DNA of 64,000 nt from Arthrobacter sp. SW1 (lineage in GTDB: Bacteria > Actinomycetota > Actinomycetes > Actinomycetales > Micrococcaceae). Position 1 is the stretch's first letter. Each line of letters starts with the position of its first letter. The notes below the pieces were generated by a model, which worked only from the letters and a program-made list of their open reading frames with translations, was not told the DNA's origin and did not search any database. A program made the position numbers and the translations under genes. Shown piece by piece: positions 9,417 to 18,478 of the stretch. The stretch is taken from the NCBI RefSeq assembly GCF_001766675.1, contig NZ_MJLT01000045.1:186001-250000 (forward strand). The letters are read 5' to 3'.

Positions 9417-9441
9417 CACTGCAACGTGATCGGCTAGGTAC

Positions 9442-9855
9442 ATGACTGAACAGCCGGAAGCCACTGACCACAGCCCCCTGAACGAGCTCGAGGAGAACCT
9501 CGCGAAGGCCGGGCAGCCGGACGCCAACCCGGTTGACGTCATCCTGTCCTTCCTCAACAACGAGGTTTACATCCTCAGCACCGAGGCCTTGGATTCCCCG
9601 GACGCCTCCGTGGAGCCCCTCATCCTGTCCAATGTGGACGGGCAGCCCGTGCTCGCAGTGTTCAGCCACCCCAGCCGCGTGGACGCCCACTTCCTGGAAG
9701 CCGCACCGAACGTCCTGGCAACCCATGGTTCGTCCATCCTGGACAGCATCGGCACCGAGATCGGCCTGGTCATCAACCCCGGCAGCGAGCACGGCTTCGA
9801 AATGGGCCCCGAAGGCATCGCCAACGTCCGCCGCGACTTCAAGCGCGCCGAATAG
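9442..9855 (+). CDS. SseB-family protein
   Basis: A 137-residue soluble protein matching the SseB N-terminal domain family. Features are the central strand pair VEPLILSNVDGQPVLAVFS, the S-R-x-D turn after it, and the conserved TEIGLVINPGSEHGFEM near the C-terminus, where N-P-G is typical. In actinobacteria these proteins are widespread and uncharacterised; the name comes from a type III secretion chaperone domain, but no secretion system is present here and that function should not be transferred. The start ATG lies just after a REP cluster. It is monocistronic or co-read with ppx, 91 bases downstream. Confidence 0.75.
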   Translation: MTEQPEATDHSPLNELEENLAKAGQPDANPVDVILSFLNNEVYILSTEALDSPDASVEPLILSNVDGQPVLAVFSHPSRVDAHFLEAAPNVLATHGSSILDSIGTEIGLVINPGSEHGFEMGPEGIANVRRDFKRAE

Positions 9856-9946
9856 CCAAGGCGCCGAATAGCCGGCGTGCGCCGAACAGCGCTCCAGACG
9901 TCGTCGCACTTGCTTCACACGCTTCCAAACGGGGAATAATGTCAGC

Positions 9947-10999
9947 ATGCGTCTTGGCGTCCTAGACATCGGTTCGAACACCGTCCATTTGCTTCTGGTG
10001 GATGCCCATCCGGGCGCACGGCCCGTGGCGTTCGCGTCACACAAGCGGCCCCTGTCCTTGGTCCAGTTCCTGGATCCCGAAGGGAACATCAACGAGGCGG
10101 GCCAGCACGAGCTGATCGAATTCGTCCTGGAAGCCTGGGAGTTCGCGGCCAAGCACAAGGCCGAGGACCTGCTGGCGTTCTGTACCTCGGCCATCCGGGA
10201 GGCCACCAACGGCCCCGAGGTCCTGGCCCGGGTCAAGCACGAAACCACCGTGACCCTGCAGGAACTCACCGGCGATGAAGAAGCCTCCATGACCTTCTTC
10301 GCCGTCCGCCGCTGGTACGGCTGGGGTGCCGGGCCCATCCTGGACCTTGACATCGGCGGCGGCTCCTTCGAGATGGCGTACGGGCAGGACGAGCTCCCCG
10401 AGCTGGCCATGTCCGTACCACTCGGCGCCAGCCGGCTCACCCGCGACTGGCTGCATGATGACCCGCCCACGGCCAAGAGCATCAAGGAACTGCGCCGCTA
10501 CATCCGCTCCACCCTGAAGCCGGTGGTGAAGGAATTCAAGGAGCTGGGCCGGGCCAACCTGGTGGCCGGAACGTCCAAGACTTTCCGTTCGCTCGCCCGG
10601 ATCGCCGGTGCCGCGCCCAGTGCCGCTGGGCCGTACGTCAAGCGCGAACTGCACGCCACGGACCTTGGCTTGTGGTCCCAGCGCATCTCCGCGATGACGG
10701 TGGCGGACCGGCTCTACCTTCCGGGAGTCTCCGAAGCCCGCGCACGCCAGATCCTCGCCGGTGCCCTGGTGGCGGAGGCCGCGCTGGAGCTCTTCGAGTT
10801 CCCCAGCATGGAGATCTGCCCCTGGGCCCTGCGCGAAGGCCTGATCCTGCGCCGCCTCGACCAGCTGGTCTTCGACGGGCCCCTGAAGCCGGCGCCCCAT
10901 GTGGGAGCCGCGTCAGTGTCGAAGAAAAAGAAGAAAGCGGACGACGGCGTCCCGGCCGTTCCGGTCCCGGTCGCCGTGGCAGGCGGGCAGGCCGGCTGA
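9947..10999 (+). CDS. ppx: Exopolyphosphatase / pppGpp phosphohydrolase family (Ppx/GppA)
   Basis: A 350-residue member of the sugar kinase / Hsp70 / actin superfamily. Phosphate-binding motifs are VLDIGSNTVHLLL at the N-terminus and LDIGGGSFEMAYG at about residue 130. The length matches the short mycobacterial Ppx1 (Rv0496) type rather than the 500-residue E. coli Ppx, so polyphosphate-end hydrolysis or (p)ppGpp hydrolysis are both possible. The C-terminus is Lys-rich (KKKKKADD). The next gene starts one base after its stop, so the two are translationally linked. The order ppx - isomerase - proC matches the mycobacterial Rv0496-Rv0500 region. Confidence 0.9.
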   Translation: MRLGVLDIGSNTVHLLLVDAHPGARPVAFASHKRPLSLVQFLDPEGNINEAGQHELIEFVLEAWEFAAKHKAEDLLAFCTSAIREATNGPEVLARVKHETTVTLQELTGDEEASMTFFAVRRWYGWGAGPILDLDIGGGSFEMAYGQDELPELAMSVPLGASRLTRDWLHDDPPTAKSIKELRRYIRSTLKPVVKEFKELGRANLVAGTSKTFRSLARIAGAAPSAAGPYVKRELHATDLGLWSQRISAMTVADRLYLPGVSEARARQILAGALVAEAALELFEFPSMEICPWALREGLILRRLDQLVFDGPLKPAPHVGAASVSKKKKKADDGVPAVPVPVAVAGGQAG

Positions 11000-11000
11000 C

Positions 11001-11855
11001 ATGGGCGACGGCGTCGGGCAGTTCAGCGGACAGGATCAGCACAGCAGCGAGCGGAAGATCCCGGTGGCGCTCTCGAGCGCCTCGGTTTACCCGCTCAGCG
11101 TCCACGACGCCTTCGCTGTGGCGAAGGACCTTGGCTTCGACGGCGTCGAGGTCATGGTCACCAACAACGCCACCAGCCAGGACGCCGCCGCGCTGGAACA
11201 ACTCAGCCAGCGCTATGAGCAGCCCATCGTCTCCATCCACGCACCCACGCTCCTGCTGACCCAGCAGGTGTGGGGCCCGCCATGGAACAAGATCGAGCAG
11301 TCCTGCCGGATGGCCCGCCAGCTGGGGTGCAACACCGTGGTGGCCCATCCGCCATTCCGCTGGCAGTCCAACTACGCGGAGAACTTCGCCGCCGGCGTAC
11401 GGGAGATCGCGGCGCTCTATCAGGTGCATATCGCCGTCGAGAACATGTACCCGTGGCGCGTCCGCGGCCGGGAGGCGCTGGCGTACCTGCCGCACTGGGA
11501 CCCCGTGGGGCAGGATTACGACGACGTCACCTGGGACTTCTCGCACGCCGCCACCGCGGGGGTCAACAGCCTCGAGGCCGTCCGGGCGCTGGGAAGCAAG
11601 CTGCGGCACGTGCACCTGACGGACGGTTCCGGCTCCGGCAAGGACGAACACCTCATTCCGGGCCGCGGTACGCAACAATGCGCGGAGGTGCTGCAATATC
11701 TGGCCGGCAACGGCTTCAGCGGAAGCATCGTCGCGGAGATCTCAACCCGCAGGGCCAAAGCCGCAGGGGAACGCGAAGAGTGGCTGGCAGAGACGCTTCA
11801 ATTTGCCCGGCAACACCTTGGCGCCGCGCCGCTCGTGGACGCCTACGAGCGCTGA
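11001..11855 (+). CDS. Sugar phosphate isomerase/epimerase family TIM barrel
   Basis: A 284-residue AP-endonuclease-2-like / xylose-isomerase-like TIM barrel. Visible features are VALSSASVYPLSVHDAFAVA, a metal-ligand region with VAVENMYPW, HVHLTDGSG (metal His) and the closing EISTRRAK strand. The ATG at 11001 follows the ppx stop by one base. The N-terminal 15 residues are probably disordered. It corresponds to the mycobacterial Rv0498 position beside ppx and proC. The substrate of this conserved actinobacterial protein is not known to me, so isomerase is a family label, not a demonstrated reaction. Confidence 0.8.
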   Translation: MGDGVGQFSGQDQHSSERKIPVALSSASVYPLSVHDAFAVAKDLGFDGVEVMVTNNATSQDAAALEQLSQRYEQPIVSIHAPTLLLTQQVWGPPWNKIEQSCRMARQLGCNTVVAHPPFRWQSNYAENFAAGVREIAALYQVHIAVENMYPWRVRGREALAYLPHWDPVGQDYDDVTWDFSHAATAGVNSLEAVRALGSKLRHVHLTDGSGSGKDEHLIPGRGTQQCAEVLQYLAGNGFSGSIVAEISTRRAKAAGEREEWLAETLQFARQHLGAAPLVDAYER

Positions 11856-11890
11856 CGCGCGGGATTCGCTGACGGGGCGGCTTAAACGAG

Positions 11891-11950
11891 AAAGCGCCGG
11901 CGGCTGATCGGGAAAAATGGGGGGAAACCCGTTCAGCCACCGGCGCTTTT
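11891..11950. terminator. Long imperfect hairpin with T-rich ends, likely terminator
   Basis: Arms 11891-11907 and 11933-11950 pair almost perfectly (AAAGCGCCGGCGGCTGA with TCAGCCACCGGCGCTTT), extended by an inner CGGG/CCCG step, with a loop containing GGGGGG. The right arm ends in TTTT on the plus strand and the left arm reads TTTC on the minus strand, so it could stop transcription both ways. It follows the isomerase gene, 36 bases after its stop. The remaining bases to 12132 hold a small dyad (TAACT/AGTTA near 12000) and no gene. Confidence 0.65.
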
Positions 11951-12132
11951 CGGCGGACATCCCCATGCCCGCCTCATCACTCGCACCCTCAATGAGGTAA
12001 CTACTAAGTTACGGATCAACCTTTGGCGCAAGCTGCAATAACCTTGGGAGTTTGCTGGGAATCCTGTCCCCGCCTAACGCTGCCCGCCAAGACGGCGCCG
12101 TCACAAAATCGGTGAACTGGCATGATGGAGCC

Positions 12133-12960
12133 ATGACTCGAATCGCATTCCTTGGCTGTGGATCCATGAACGAGGCCATCCTGGGCGGCCTGCTCGGCGC
12201 CGGGACGGACCCCTCCGATGTCGTCGCCACCGTGCGCCGTGCAGAACGCGCCGACGAACTGGCCCACCGCCACGGAATCATGGCGATTGCCGGTGCCGAG
12301 GACCCGGACAACAACAAGCTCGCCGCCAAGGGAGCCGATGTGGCCATCCTGGGCGTCAAGCCGGTGGGCATCACGGAGCTCGCCCGCGAAATTTCCCCCG
12401 TCCTGGCCCCGCAGACGATCGTGGTCAGCGTGGCCGCGGCCGTGTCTATCGCCCAGCTGGAAGCCGCGCTTCCCGCGCGCCAGCCGGTGGTGCGCACCAT
12501 GCCGAACACTCCCGCGAAGCTTGGCCGCGGCGTGATTTCCGTGTCCGCCGGGACGAACTGCAGCCCCGAACAGCTGCAGCAGGTCAAGGAGCTCCTCGAA
12601 GCCGCCGGCACCGTGGTGGAGATCCCGGAGGAACAGGTCGATGCCCTCTCCGCGATCAGCGGCTCCGGCCCGGCCTACGCTTTCTACCTCGCCGAGGCCA
12701 TGGCGGCCGCCGGCGTCGAACTGGGCCTGGACCCGGAACTGTCGCTCCGGATTTCCCGCGAAACGGTGGCCGGTGCGGGGTACATGCTGGCCGAGCCGGG
12801 CGCTGATCCCACCGCGCTCCGCGTGGCCGTGACAAGCCCCAACGGCACCACCGAGCGCGCCATCGCGGCGTTCAACGACGGCGGGATCCCGGCAATCATC
12901 GCCGACGGCGCCCGTGCCGCGGCCGCCCGCGCCGCGGAAATCACCAAGCAGCTGGGCTGA
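12133..12960 (+). CDS. proC: Pyrroline-5-carboxylate reductase
   Basis: A 275-residue enzyme for the last step of proline synthesis, reducing 1-pyrroline-5-carboxylate with NAD(P)H. The N-terminal Rossmann motif is FLGCGSMNEAILGGLL. The substrate and dimer domain carries the family signature around SAISGSGPAYAFYLAEAM and VAVTSPNGTTERAI. The length is normal for the family. The ATG at 12133 is used rather than the longer in-frame extension, because homologs start with MTRIAFLG and a GGAG site sits just upstream. It ends next to a REP cluster and converges with ktrA. Confidence 0.95.
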   Translation: MTRIAFLGCGSMNEAILGGLLGAGTDPSDVVATVRRAERADELAHRHGIMAIAGAEDPDNNKLAAKGADVAILGVKPVGITELAREISPVLAPQTIVVSVAAAVSIAQLEAALPARQPVVRTMPNTPAKLGRGVISVSAGTNCSPEQLQQVKELLEAAGTVVEIPEEQVDALSAISGSGPAYAFYLAEAMAAAGVELGLDPELSLRISRETVAGAGYMLAEPGADPTALRVAVTSPNGTTERAIAAFNDGGIPAIIADGARAAAARAAEITKQLG

Positions 12961-12965
12961 TCACC

Positions 12966-13111
12966 GCCGGTGGTTGAGCCTGTCTCCGGTGGTTGAGCTT
13001 GCCTCCAGTGGTTGAGCTTGCCTCCGGTGGTTGAGCTTGTCGAAACCCACCGGTTTCGACAAGCTCGGTTTCGACAGGCTCAACCACCGGCCGTGACGGG
13101 CTCAACCACGC
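12966..13111. repeat. REP-like palindromic repeats, subfamily A (locus 2)
   Basis: Four successive forward units (GGTGGTTGAGC followed by CTGTC, TTGCC or TTGTCGAAACC variants), then inverted units GGTTTCGACAAGCTC and GGTTTCGACAGGCTCAACCA. The central pair at about 13027-13066 forms a strong hairpin. It lies between the convergent ends of proC and ktrA, where it could serve as a two-way terminator. Two of the units are shortened (the TTGCC forms), which suggests decay. Confidence 0.85.
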
Positions 13112-13112
13112 G

Positions 13113-13799
13113 TTACGGCCGTGCGGCGAAGCGCTCCAGCAGGTCCACGTGCCCGGACACGATCAGCATGTCCCGGCCGGAGACCTTGGTGTCCGCCTGG
13201 GCGTAGGTGAAGTCTTCGCCGGGGGATTTCACGCCCACCACCGTGACGCCGTACTTGGAACGCACCTTGGATTCCTGCAGGGTGAAGCCCACGGTTTCCT
13301 TGGGCGGGTACATCTTCACGATGGCGAAGTCGTCATCGAATTCGATGAAGTCCAGCAGCCGGCCTGAGACGAGGTGCGCGGCACGGACACCGGCGTCGGC
13401 CTCGGGGTAGATGACGTGGTTGGCGCCGATGCGGGTGAGGATCTTGCCGTGCGAGGGCGTGATGGCCTTGACCCAAAGGTGTTCGATGCCCAGGTCCACG
13501 AGGTTCACGGTGATGAGCACCGAGGACTCGATCGAGGTACCCACGCCCACCACGGCGGAGCTGAATTCCTGGGCGCCCAGCTGGCGGAGGGCATCGATGT
13601 TGGTGGCGTCGGCCTCCACCACGTGGGTGAGGACCGGAGCCCATTTCTGCACCAGCGTGCGGTCGCGTTCGATCGCCAGGACCTCGCGGCCCTGCTTGAC
13701 CAGTTGCTCCGCGGTGGCGGAGCCGAAGCGGCCCAGGCCGATGACCAGCACGGGAGCATTGTGCGCCGGACGGTTGGGGGCGCCTGAGGTGTTAGCCAA
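13113..13799 (-). CDS. ktrA: Potassium uptake regulatory subunit (KtrA/TrkA, RCK domain)
   Basis: A 228-residue cytoplasmic gating subunit. The N-terminal RCK Rossmann fold has VIGLGRFGSATAEQLVKQG and an acidic residue after the second strand (AIERD), as in NAD(H)/ATP-binding RCK_N domains. The C-terminal RCK_C part follows from about residue 145. One RCK unit of this length is the KtrA pattern, not the doubled E. coli TrkA. The predicted start is TTG at 13799, overlapping the end of ktrB by eight bases, so translation is coupled. It acts as a ring on the KtrB membrane dimer. Confidence 0.9.
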   Translation of the reverse strand: MANTSGAPNRPAHNAPVLVIGLGRFGSATAEQLVKQGREVLAIERDRTLVQKWAPVLTHVVEADATNIDALRQLGAQEFSSAVVGVGTSIESSVLITVNLVDLGIEHLWVKAITPSHGKILTRIGANHVIYPEADAGVRAAHLVSGRLLDFIEFDDDFAIVKMYPPKETVGFTLQESKVRSKYGVTVVGVKSPGEDFTYAQADTKVSGRDMLIVSGHVDLLERFAARP

Positions 13800-15225
13800 T
13801 GATCGGCCTTTCTTCCGGGTAGTGGTACAGCTGGCTGCGCTGGCGGAGGGCCAGTGCGGCGGCGAGGGTCACGGTGCCCACGCGGCCCATGAACATGAGC
13901 GCGGTGAGGACGTAGACGCCCGACGGCGGCAACTCGGCACTGAGGTTCGTGCTGAGGCCCACCGTGGCGAAGGCGGAGATGGTTTCGAAGAGCACCCGGT
14001 CCAGGGTGGCGCCGCTGATCTGCAGGAGCAGGAAGGACGAAACCGAAACCAGCGTGGCGCCGGCGACGATCACCGAGATGGCCACCCGCATGGTGCCCTG
14101 CGGGATGGTGCGTCCGTAGACCTTCACGTCGGCGTCGCCGCGGGCTTCGGCCACGATGGCGAGGAACATGACGGCGATGGTGGTCACCTTGATGCCGCCC
14201 GCCGTCGATGCCGAGCCGCCGCCGGCGAACATGAGGGCGTCGGTGAGGAGCATGGTGGTGGATTCCATGTGGTTCTGGTCCACCAGGTTGAAGCCGCCGG
14301 AGCGGGTCATGACGGAGGCGAAGAGCGAGTGGATGATCTTGTCGCTGAGGCTCATGTGGGCGATGGTGCGGGCGTTGTCCCATTCCATCAGGGCCCAGAG
14401 GAAGGTGCCGGCGAACAGCAGGATGAACGAAACCTGGATGGTCAGCTTGGTGTGCAGGTTCCACTTTTTCCAGTTGAGCCCGTTCTGCTGCAGCACCATC
14501 ACCACAGGGAAGCCCAGGCTGCCCAGGAAGACGCCAAGCATCAGCGGGACGAGGATCCACAGATCAGTCTCATAGGGAACGATCCCGTCCGAATGCGGTG
14601 TGAAACCGGCATTGTTGAAGGCTGAAATCGAGTAGAAGACGCCATGCCAGACCGATTCCCAGAAGCCTTCGCCCAGGACCATGAACCGCGGAATCAGGGC
14701 CAGTGCGAGGACCGCCTCGATCACCACCGAGGTGGTGATGACGATCCGCAGCAGGGTACCCACTTCGCCGAGGCGGCCGGCGTTGTTCATGGCTTCCTGG
14801 GCAATCAGCTTGCCGCGCACGCCCAGCCGCTTGCTGACGGCCAGCGCCAGCAGGGACGCAAGGGTCAGGGTTCCCAAGCCGCCTACGAAGATGCCCACCA
14901 GGATCACCAGCTGGCCGAAGAAGGTCCAGTGCGTCGCCGTCGACACCACGGTGAGGCCGGTGACGCACACTGCCGAGGCCGCCGTGAACATCGCCTCGTG
15001 CAGGGGAGTCACCACGCCTTCGGCCGAGGCAGCGGGGAGCGACAGCAATCCGGTGAAGAGCAGAATCACCAAGGAGAATGCCGTCAGCGCCAGGCGCGCG
15101 GGCGAAGTGTTGGCGATGTTGTCGATGAAGTCCCGGAGGCCGGTAAAGATCCACAGGCCTTCCCGCTCAGGCTGGTCAGGGTGCCAGCTGGCCGGTCGCT
15201 GGGGCCTCGACTGGCTCTGGGTCAT
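13792..15225 (-). CDS. ktrB: Potassium uptake membrane subunit (KtrB/TrkH family)
   Basis: A 477-residue polytopic membrane protein of the TrkH/KtrB superfamily, an ion channel-like potassium transporter. Hydrophobic helices run through the sequence, with the four pore-loop selectivity regions recognisable by glycines, for example TAASAVCVTGLTV, SAFNNAGFTPHSD and FAGGGSASTAGGIKV. The N-terminal 35 residues are hydrophilic and cytoplasmic. It forms a two-gene operon with ktrA (eight-base overlap). The 106-base gap to acuC is too short to hold a c-di-AMP riboswitch plus promoter, and I see none. Confidence 0.92.
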   Translation of the reverse strand: MTQSQSRPQRPASWHPDQPEREGLWIFTGLRDFIDNIANTSPARLALTAFSLVILLFTGLLSLPAASAEGVVTPLHEAMFTAASAVCVTGLTVVSTATHWTFFGQLVILVGIFVGGLGTLTLASLLALAVSKRLGVRGKLIAQEAMNNAGRLGEVGTLLRIVITTSVVIEAVLALALIPRFMVLGEGFWESVWHGVFYSISAFNNAGFTPHSDGIVPYETDLWILVPLMLGVFLGSLGFPVVMVLQQNGLNWKKWNLHTKLTIQVSFILLFAGTFLWALMEWDNARTIAHMSLSDKIIHSLFASVMTRSGGFNLVDQNHMESTTMLLTDALMFAGGGSASTAGGIKVTTIAVMFLAIVAEARGDADVKVYGRTIPQGTMRVAISVIVAGATLVSVSSFLLLQISGATLDRVLFETISAFATVGLSTNLSAELPPSGVYVLTALMFMGRVGTVTLAAALALRQRSQLYHYPEERPIIG

Positions 15226-15334
15226 GGCGGTGCTTTTCGCTTCTTGTCGGACGGATCTGTCCTGAGTAGTAAACCACTAATCGTATTGCGGGGCCCTGCA
15301 AAGCGGCCCGCCCGCCTCCGGTAGCCTGTCTGTG

Positions 15335-16546
15335 ATGACTTCCTGGCCCGGCCTCCGTCCGTCCGCGCTGCCGACGACGGTGGCGTGGGACCCAGCCATG
15401 GCCGCCTATGACTTCGGGCCGGGGCACCCCATGGCTCCGCAGCGCCTCGAACTGACGGCCCGGCTGGCGGGCGCCCTCGGGCTGTTCGAACTCCCGCACG
15501 TCTCGCTGGAGGCACCCGCGGTGGCGTCCGACGTCGAACTCCAGAGCGTGCACAGCGCAGACTATATTGCCGCGGTCCGCCGCGCGGGGGAGGACCCGTC
15601 GACGTCGGACCCTGAGCATGGGCTGGGGACAGACGACGATCCGGCATTCGCCGGAATGCACGAGGCCAGCGCCCGGCTGGCCGGCGCCTCCCTGCTGTGC
15701 GCCGAAGCGGTGCTCTCGGAACAGGCCGTGCGTGCGGTCAATTTCGGCGGCGGCCTGCACCACGCTTCCCGGGAGCGCGCCAGCGGCTTCTGCATCTACA
15801 ACGACGCCGCCCTGGCCATACAGCGGCTGCTCGACGGCGGCGTCGCGAAAGTCGCGTACATCGACGTGGACGCCCACCACGGCGACGGCACCCAGAGCAT
15901 TTTCTGGAACGACCCGCGGGTCCTGACCATTTCACTGCACGAATCCGGGCTGACCCTGTTCCCCGGCACCGGCTTCGCCAACGAGACCGGAGGGCCGGCC
16001 GCCGTCGGGGCCGCCGTCAACGTCGCGCTGCCCGCGCACACGCGCGACGCCGGCTGGTTGCGCGCGTTCCACGCGGTGGTTCCGCAACTGGTGGGGGCGT
16101 TCGGGCCCGAGGTGATCGTCAGCCAGCACGGCTGCGATTCGCACGCCAACGATCCGCTGACGAACCTCAACCTCAGCGTGGACGGCCAGCGCGAGGCCGC
16201 CACCGCCGTCGCCGGTCTGGCCTCGCGGTACTGCGGCAACCGCTGGATCGCCACGGGCGGAGGCGGCTACGACATCACGGGCGTGGTGCCGCGGAGCTGG
16301 TCGCACCTGATCGGGATCGTGGCGCAGAACCCGGTGCCGCTCACCGCGCGCGTGCCGGAGGACTGGCTGGAGTACGTGCGGGAGAAGTTCGGCGTGCACG
16401 CGCCGGAACGGATGGGCGACGACGTGGACACCTGGTGGCGCTCCTGGGAGGTCGGCTACGACCCCGCGGACGCCGTGGACCGCAGCATCATCGCCACCCG
16501 CAAGGAGATCTTCCCGCTGTACGGCCTTGATCCTTGGTTTGACTGA
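15335..16546 (+). CDS. acuC: Acetoin utilization protein AcuC / histone deacetylase family
   Basis: A 403-residue zinc-dependent deacetylase of the class I histone-deacetylase fold. Diagnostic residues are the paired histidines in FGGGLHHAS, the zinc-binding stretch YIDVDAHHGDGTQ and a later SQHGCDSHANDPL. In Bacillus AcuC deacetylates acetyl-CoA synthetase; in actinobacteria it acts on acetyl-lysine proteins, so the name acetoin is historical. The ATG at 15335 is seven bases after TAGCCT; a GTG three bases earlier is possible. The following gene starts 45 bases later with its own ribosome site. Confidence 0.9.
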   Translation: MTSWPGLRPSALPTTVAWDPAMAAYDFGPGHPMAPQRLELTARLAGALGLFELPHVSLEAPAVASDVELQSVHSADYIAAVRRAGEDPSTSDPEHGLGTDDDPAFAGMHEASARLAGASLLCAEAVLSEQAVRAVNFGGGLHHASRERASGFCIYNDAALAIQRLLDGGVAKVAYIDVDAHHGDGTQSIFWNDPRVLTISLHESGLTLFPGTGFANETGGPAAVGAAVNVALPAHTRDAGWLRAFHAVVPQLVGAFGPEVIVSQHGCDSHANDPLTNLNLSVDGQREAATAVAGLASRYCGNRWIATGGGGYDITGVVPRSWSHLIGIVAQNPVPLTARVPEDWLEYVREKFGVHAPERMGDDVDTWWRSWEVGYDPADAVDRSIIATRKEIFPLYGLDPWFD

Positions 16547-16591
16547 GGGCCGGGGTTTGACTGGGACGCGCCGCACGATGAAGGAGAACGC

Positions 16592-17776
16592 ATGAGCAAG
16601 GGCTATTCGCACATTGTGATCGGCGCCGGGGCCATCGGCTCGGCCACCGCCTACTGGCTGGCCGCGCGGGGTGCGGAGAAGGTGCTGGTCCTGGAGCAGT
16701 TCGAGCTGGTGAACCTGCTGGGCTCCTCCGGGGACCATTCCAGGATCATCCGGCACGCCTACCACAGCACCGACTACACCCGGCTGACCCGGGCCATGTT
16801 CCAGGCCTGGGACGAGGTCGAAGCGAAGTCCGGCCTGAAACTCGTGCACAAGACCGGCGGCCTGGACCTGGCTCCGGCTGGCGGCATCGGGGACACCGAG
16901 ATCGCCGGGTACCGCACCGCGCTGGACGCCGTCGACATCCCGTACGAGATGCTCGACGCCGGGCAGATCCGTGAGCGCTTCCCGCAGTGGCGCATCGCGG
17001 ACGATGTGATCGGCATGTGGCAGGAGGACGGCGGCCTGCTGGACATCCGCCGTTCCGTCTCGGCGCACACCTCGCTGGCTCTCGCCGACGGCGTGGAATT
17101 CCTGCCGCACACCCGGGCCGAGGGCATCACCCTGCGGGACTCCGGCGTGTCCGTCACCACTTCCGCGGGAACGTTCGACGCCGACAACCTGGTGGTCTGC
17201 GCCGCGTCCTGGCTGGAGGAACTCATGCCGGACCTCGGCCTGAACTTCCGCCTCACGCTCTCGCAGGAGCAGGTGAGCTACTTCGCCGGGAAGAAGCTGG
17301 CCGACTTCACGCCGGACAAGTTCCCCATCTGGATCTGGCACGACACCGAGGTGTTCTACGGCTTCCCCGTCTATGGCGAGGCCGGCGTCAAGCTCGCCCG
17401 CGACATGCGCATGCGCCCCATCACCAGCGCCACCCGCACCTTCAAAGGGGACGACGCCGAGGCTGACATCCTGCGCGACTTCCTGTCCCTGCGGCTCCCC
17501 GGCGCCGCGGGCCCCGCTTTGGCGAACAAGACCTGCGTGTACGACATGCCCGCGGACCGCAACTTCGTGCTGGACACCCTGCCGGGCCACAAGCACGTAG
17601 CTGTGTTCAACGGGGCCGGCCATGCCGGCAAGTTCAGCAGCCTGATCGGGCAGATCATGGCCGATCTGACCCTCGACGGCGCCACGCAGCATCCGATTGA
17701 CGCGTTCAGCCTGCGCCGCCCTGCCATTACTGACCCGGACTTCGAGCCCGTCTTCCGGCTGATCCATTCCGTTTGA
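16592..17776 (+). CDS. FAD-dependent N-methyl amino acid oxidase (sarcosine oxidase-like)
   Basis: A 394-residue flavoprotein of the monomeric sarcosine oxidase / N-methyltryptophan oxidase family. The N-terminal FAD-binding motif is VIGAGAIGSATAYWLAARGA with the acidic residue in LVLEQ. Cysteine 315 in NKTCVYDMPADRNFVLD stands at the same residue number as the cysteine that covalently holds FAD in Bacillus sarcosine oxidase. The C-terminal GAGHAGKFSSLIG closes the FAD site. A clear AAGGAGAA ribosome site precedes the ATG. The substrate is probably an N-methyl or secondary amino acid; which one cannot be told. Next to acuC, 45 bases apart. Confidence 0.85.
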   Translation: MSKGYSHIVIGAGAIGSATAYWLAARGAEKVLVLEQFELVNLLGSSGDHSRIIRHAYHSTDYTRLTRAMFQAWDEVEAKSGLKLVHKTGGLDLAPAGGIGDTEIAGYRTALDAVDIPYEMLDAGQIRERFPQWRIADDVIGMWQEDGGLLDIRRSVSAHTSLALADGVEFLPHTRAEGITLRDSGVSVTTSAGTFDADNLVVCAASWLEELMPDLGLNFRLTLSQEQVSYFAGKKLADFTPDKFPIWIWHDTEVFYGFPVYGEAGVKLARDMRMRPITSATRTFKGDDAEADILRDFLSLRLPGAAGPALANKTCVYDMPADRNFVLDTLPGHKHVAVFNGAGHAGKFSSLIGQIMADLTLDGATQHPIDAFSLRRPAITDPDFEPVFRLIHSV

Positions 17777-17829
17777 GTCCTGCTGTTTGATCCCCGGCTT
17801 CCCGACGGCGGCCGGGGCGGCGGACGCTC

Positions 17830-18303
17830 TCAGCCTGACTTCTCGGTTTGGAACACGACGCCCGCGGCGCCTACCAGCCAGCCGAGCAGGGACAGGGCAA
17901 AAGCCCCGATGAGGTCGGTGGACGCCGGCCCCTTGATGAGCCAGACGATCAGCACCAGCAGGCCCACCGCCATGTAGACCATGATCGCCGCGATGATCCT
18001 TCCGGACAGCCGTGCGGCGACCTCTGCCGGGAAGGGTCCGCCGGACTGCCCGGGCGCCTCGTCCTGCCCGCGTTTGACCTCGGCGATCGTGAACCCCAGA
18101 GCCGACGCCGTGAGCGAACCCAAGGAAGTCGCCATCACGCCCGCGGCTGTCACCAGCGCTCCGTTCAAGGCCGGAGCGGTGGCACCGCCCACGGGAACCC
18201 ACGTGCCCACACGCAGGAGGACCGCGAGCCACACCGCGACAAACAAGATCAGGAACACCGCCGCGATGATGTTGAACATCTGCCGCCGGAAGAACTCAGC
18301 CAT
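17830..18303 (-). CDS. Small membrane protein, unknown
   Basis: A 157-residue protein with two hydrophobic helices in the N-terminal part (MFNIIAAVFLILFVAVWLAV, then LNGALVTAAGVMATSLGSLT), a charged cytoplasmic loop (VKRGQDEAPGQ) and two more helices near the C-terminus (IIAAIMVYMAVGLLVLIVWL, then LIGAFALSLLGWLVGAAGVV). I recognise no family. The ATG at 18303 is preferred because the upstream extension is not hydrophobic and has shadow-like composition; a GTG six bases earlier is possible. It diverges from the ArsR gene, with 175 bases between that could hold shared control sites. Confidence 0.65.
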   Translation of the reverse strand: MAEFFRRQMFNIIAAVFLILFVAVWLAVLLRVGTWVPVGGATAPALNGALVTAAGVMATSLGSLTASALGFTIAEVKRGQDEAPGQSGGPFPAEVAARLSGRIIAAIMVYMAVGLLVLIVWLIKGPASTDLIGAFALSLLGWLVGAAGVVFQTEKSG

Positions 18304-18478
18304 GGCCACGCACCCCGCCCCGTAGCGGCCGGCGCCCGGTGGCCGCCTGGGCCGTGAGTTCGTTGTACCACCGACGTTCCCACACCAAAAGGGGTGGACC
18401 CCGGCCCAGCGGACCCCGGTGCTCCGCCCGGTGAAATAGTTGATGCCTTTTGGCGTATATGTCGCTAGGGTGGGAGGC

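Noticed and set aside
6392..9424. Open frame of 1010 codons on the minus strand across topA
   Set aside because: It is a shadow of the high-GC topA gene: composition is Arg/Gly/His-rich without any family pattern, while the plus strand gives a complete topoisomerase.
15226..15334. c-di-AMP riboswitch before the potassium uptake genes
   Set aside because: The gap is only about 100 bases and shows no two-fold aptamer-like pattern or terminator.
15932..18232. Open frame of 766 codons on the minus strand across acuC and the oxidase gene
   Set aside because: Antisense to two clear enzymes, and its sequence is Arg/Gly/Ala-rich noise without motifs.
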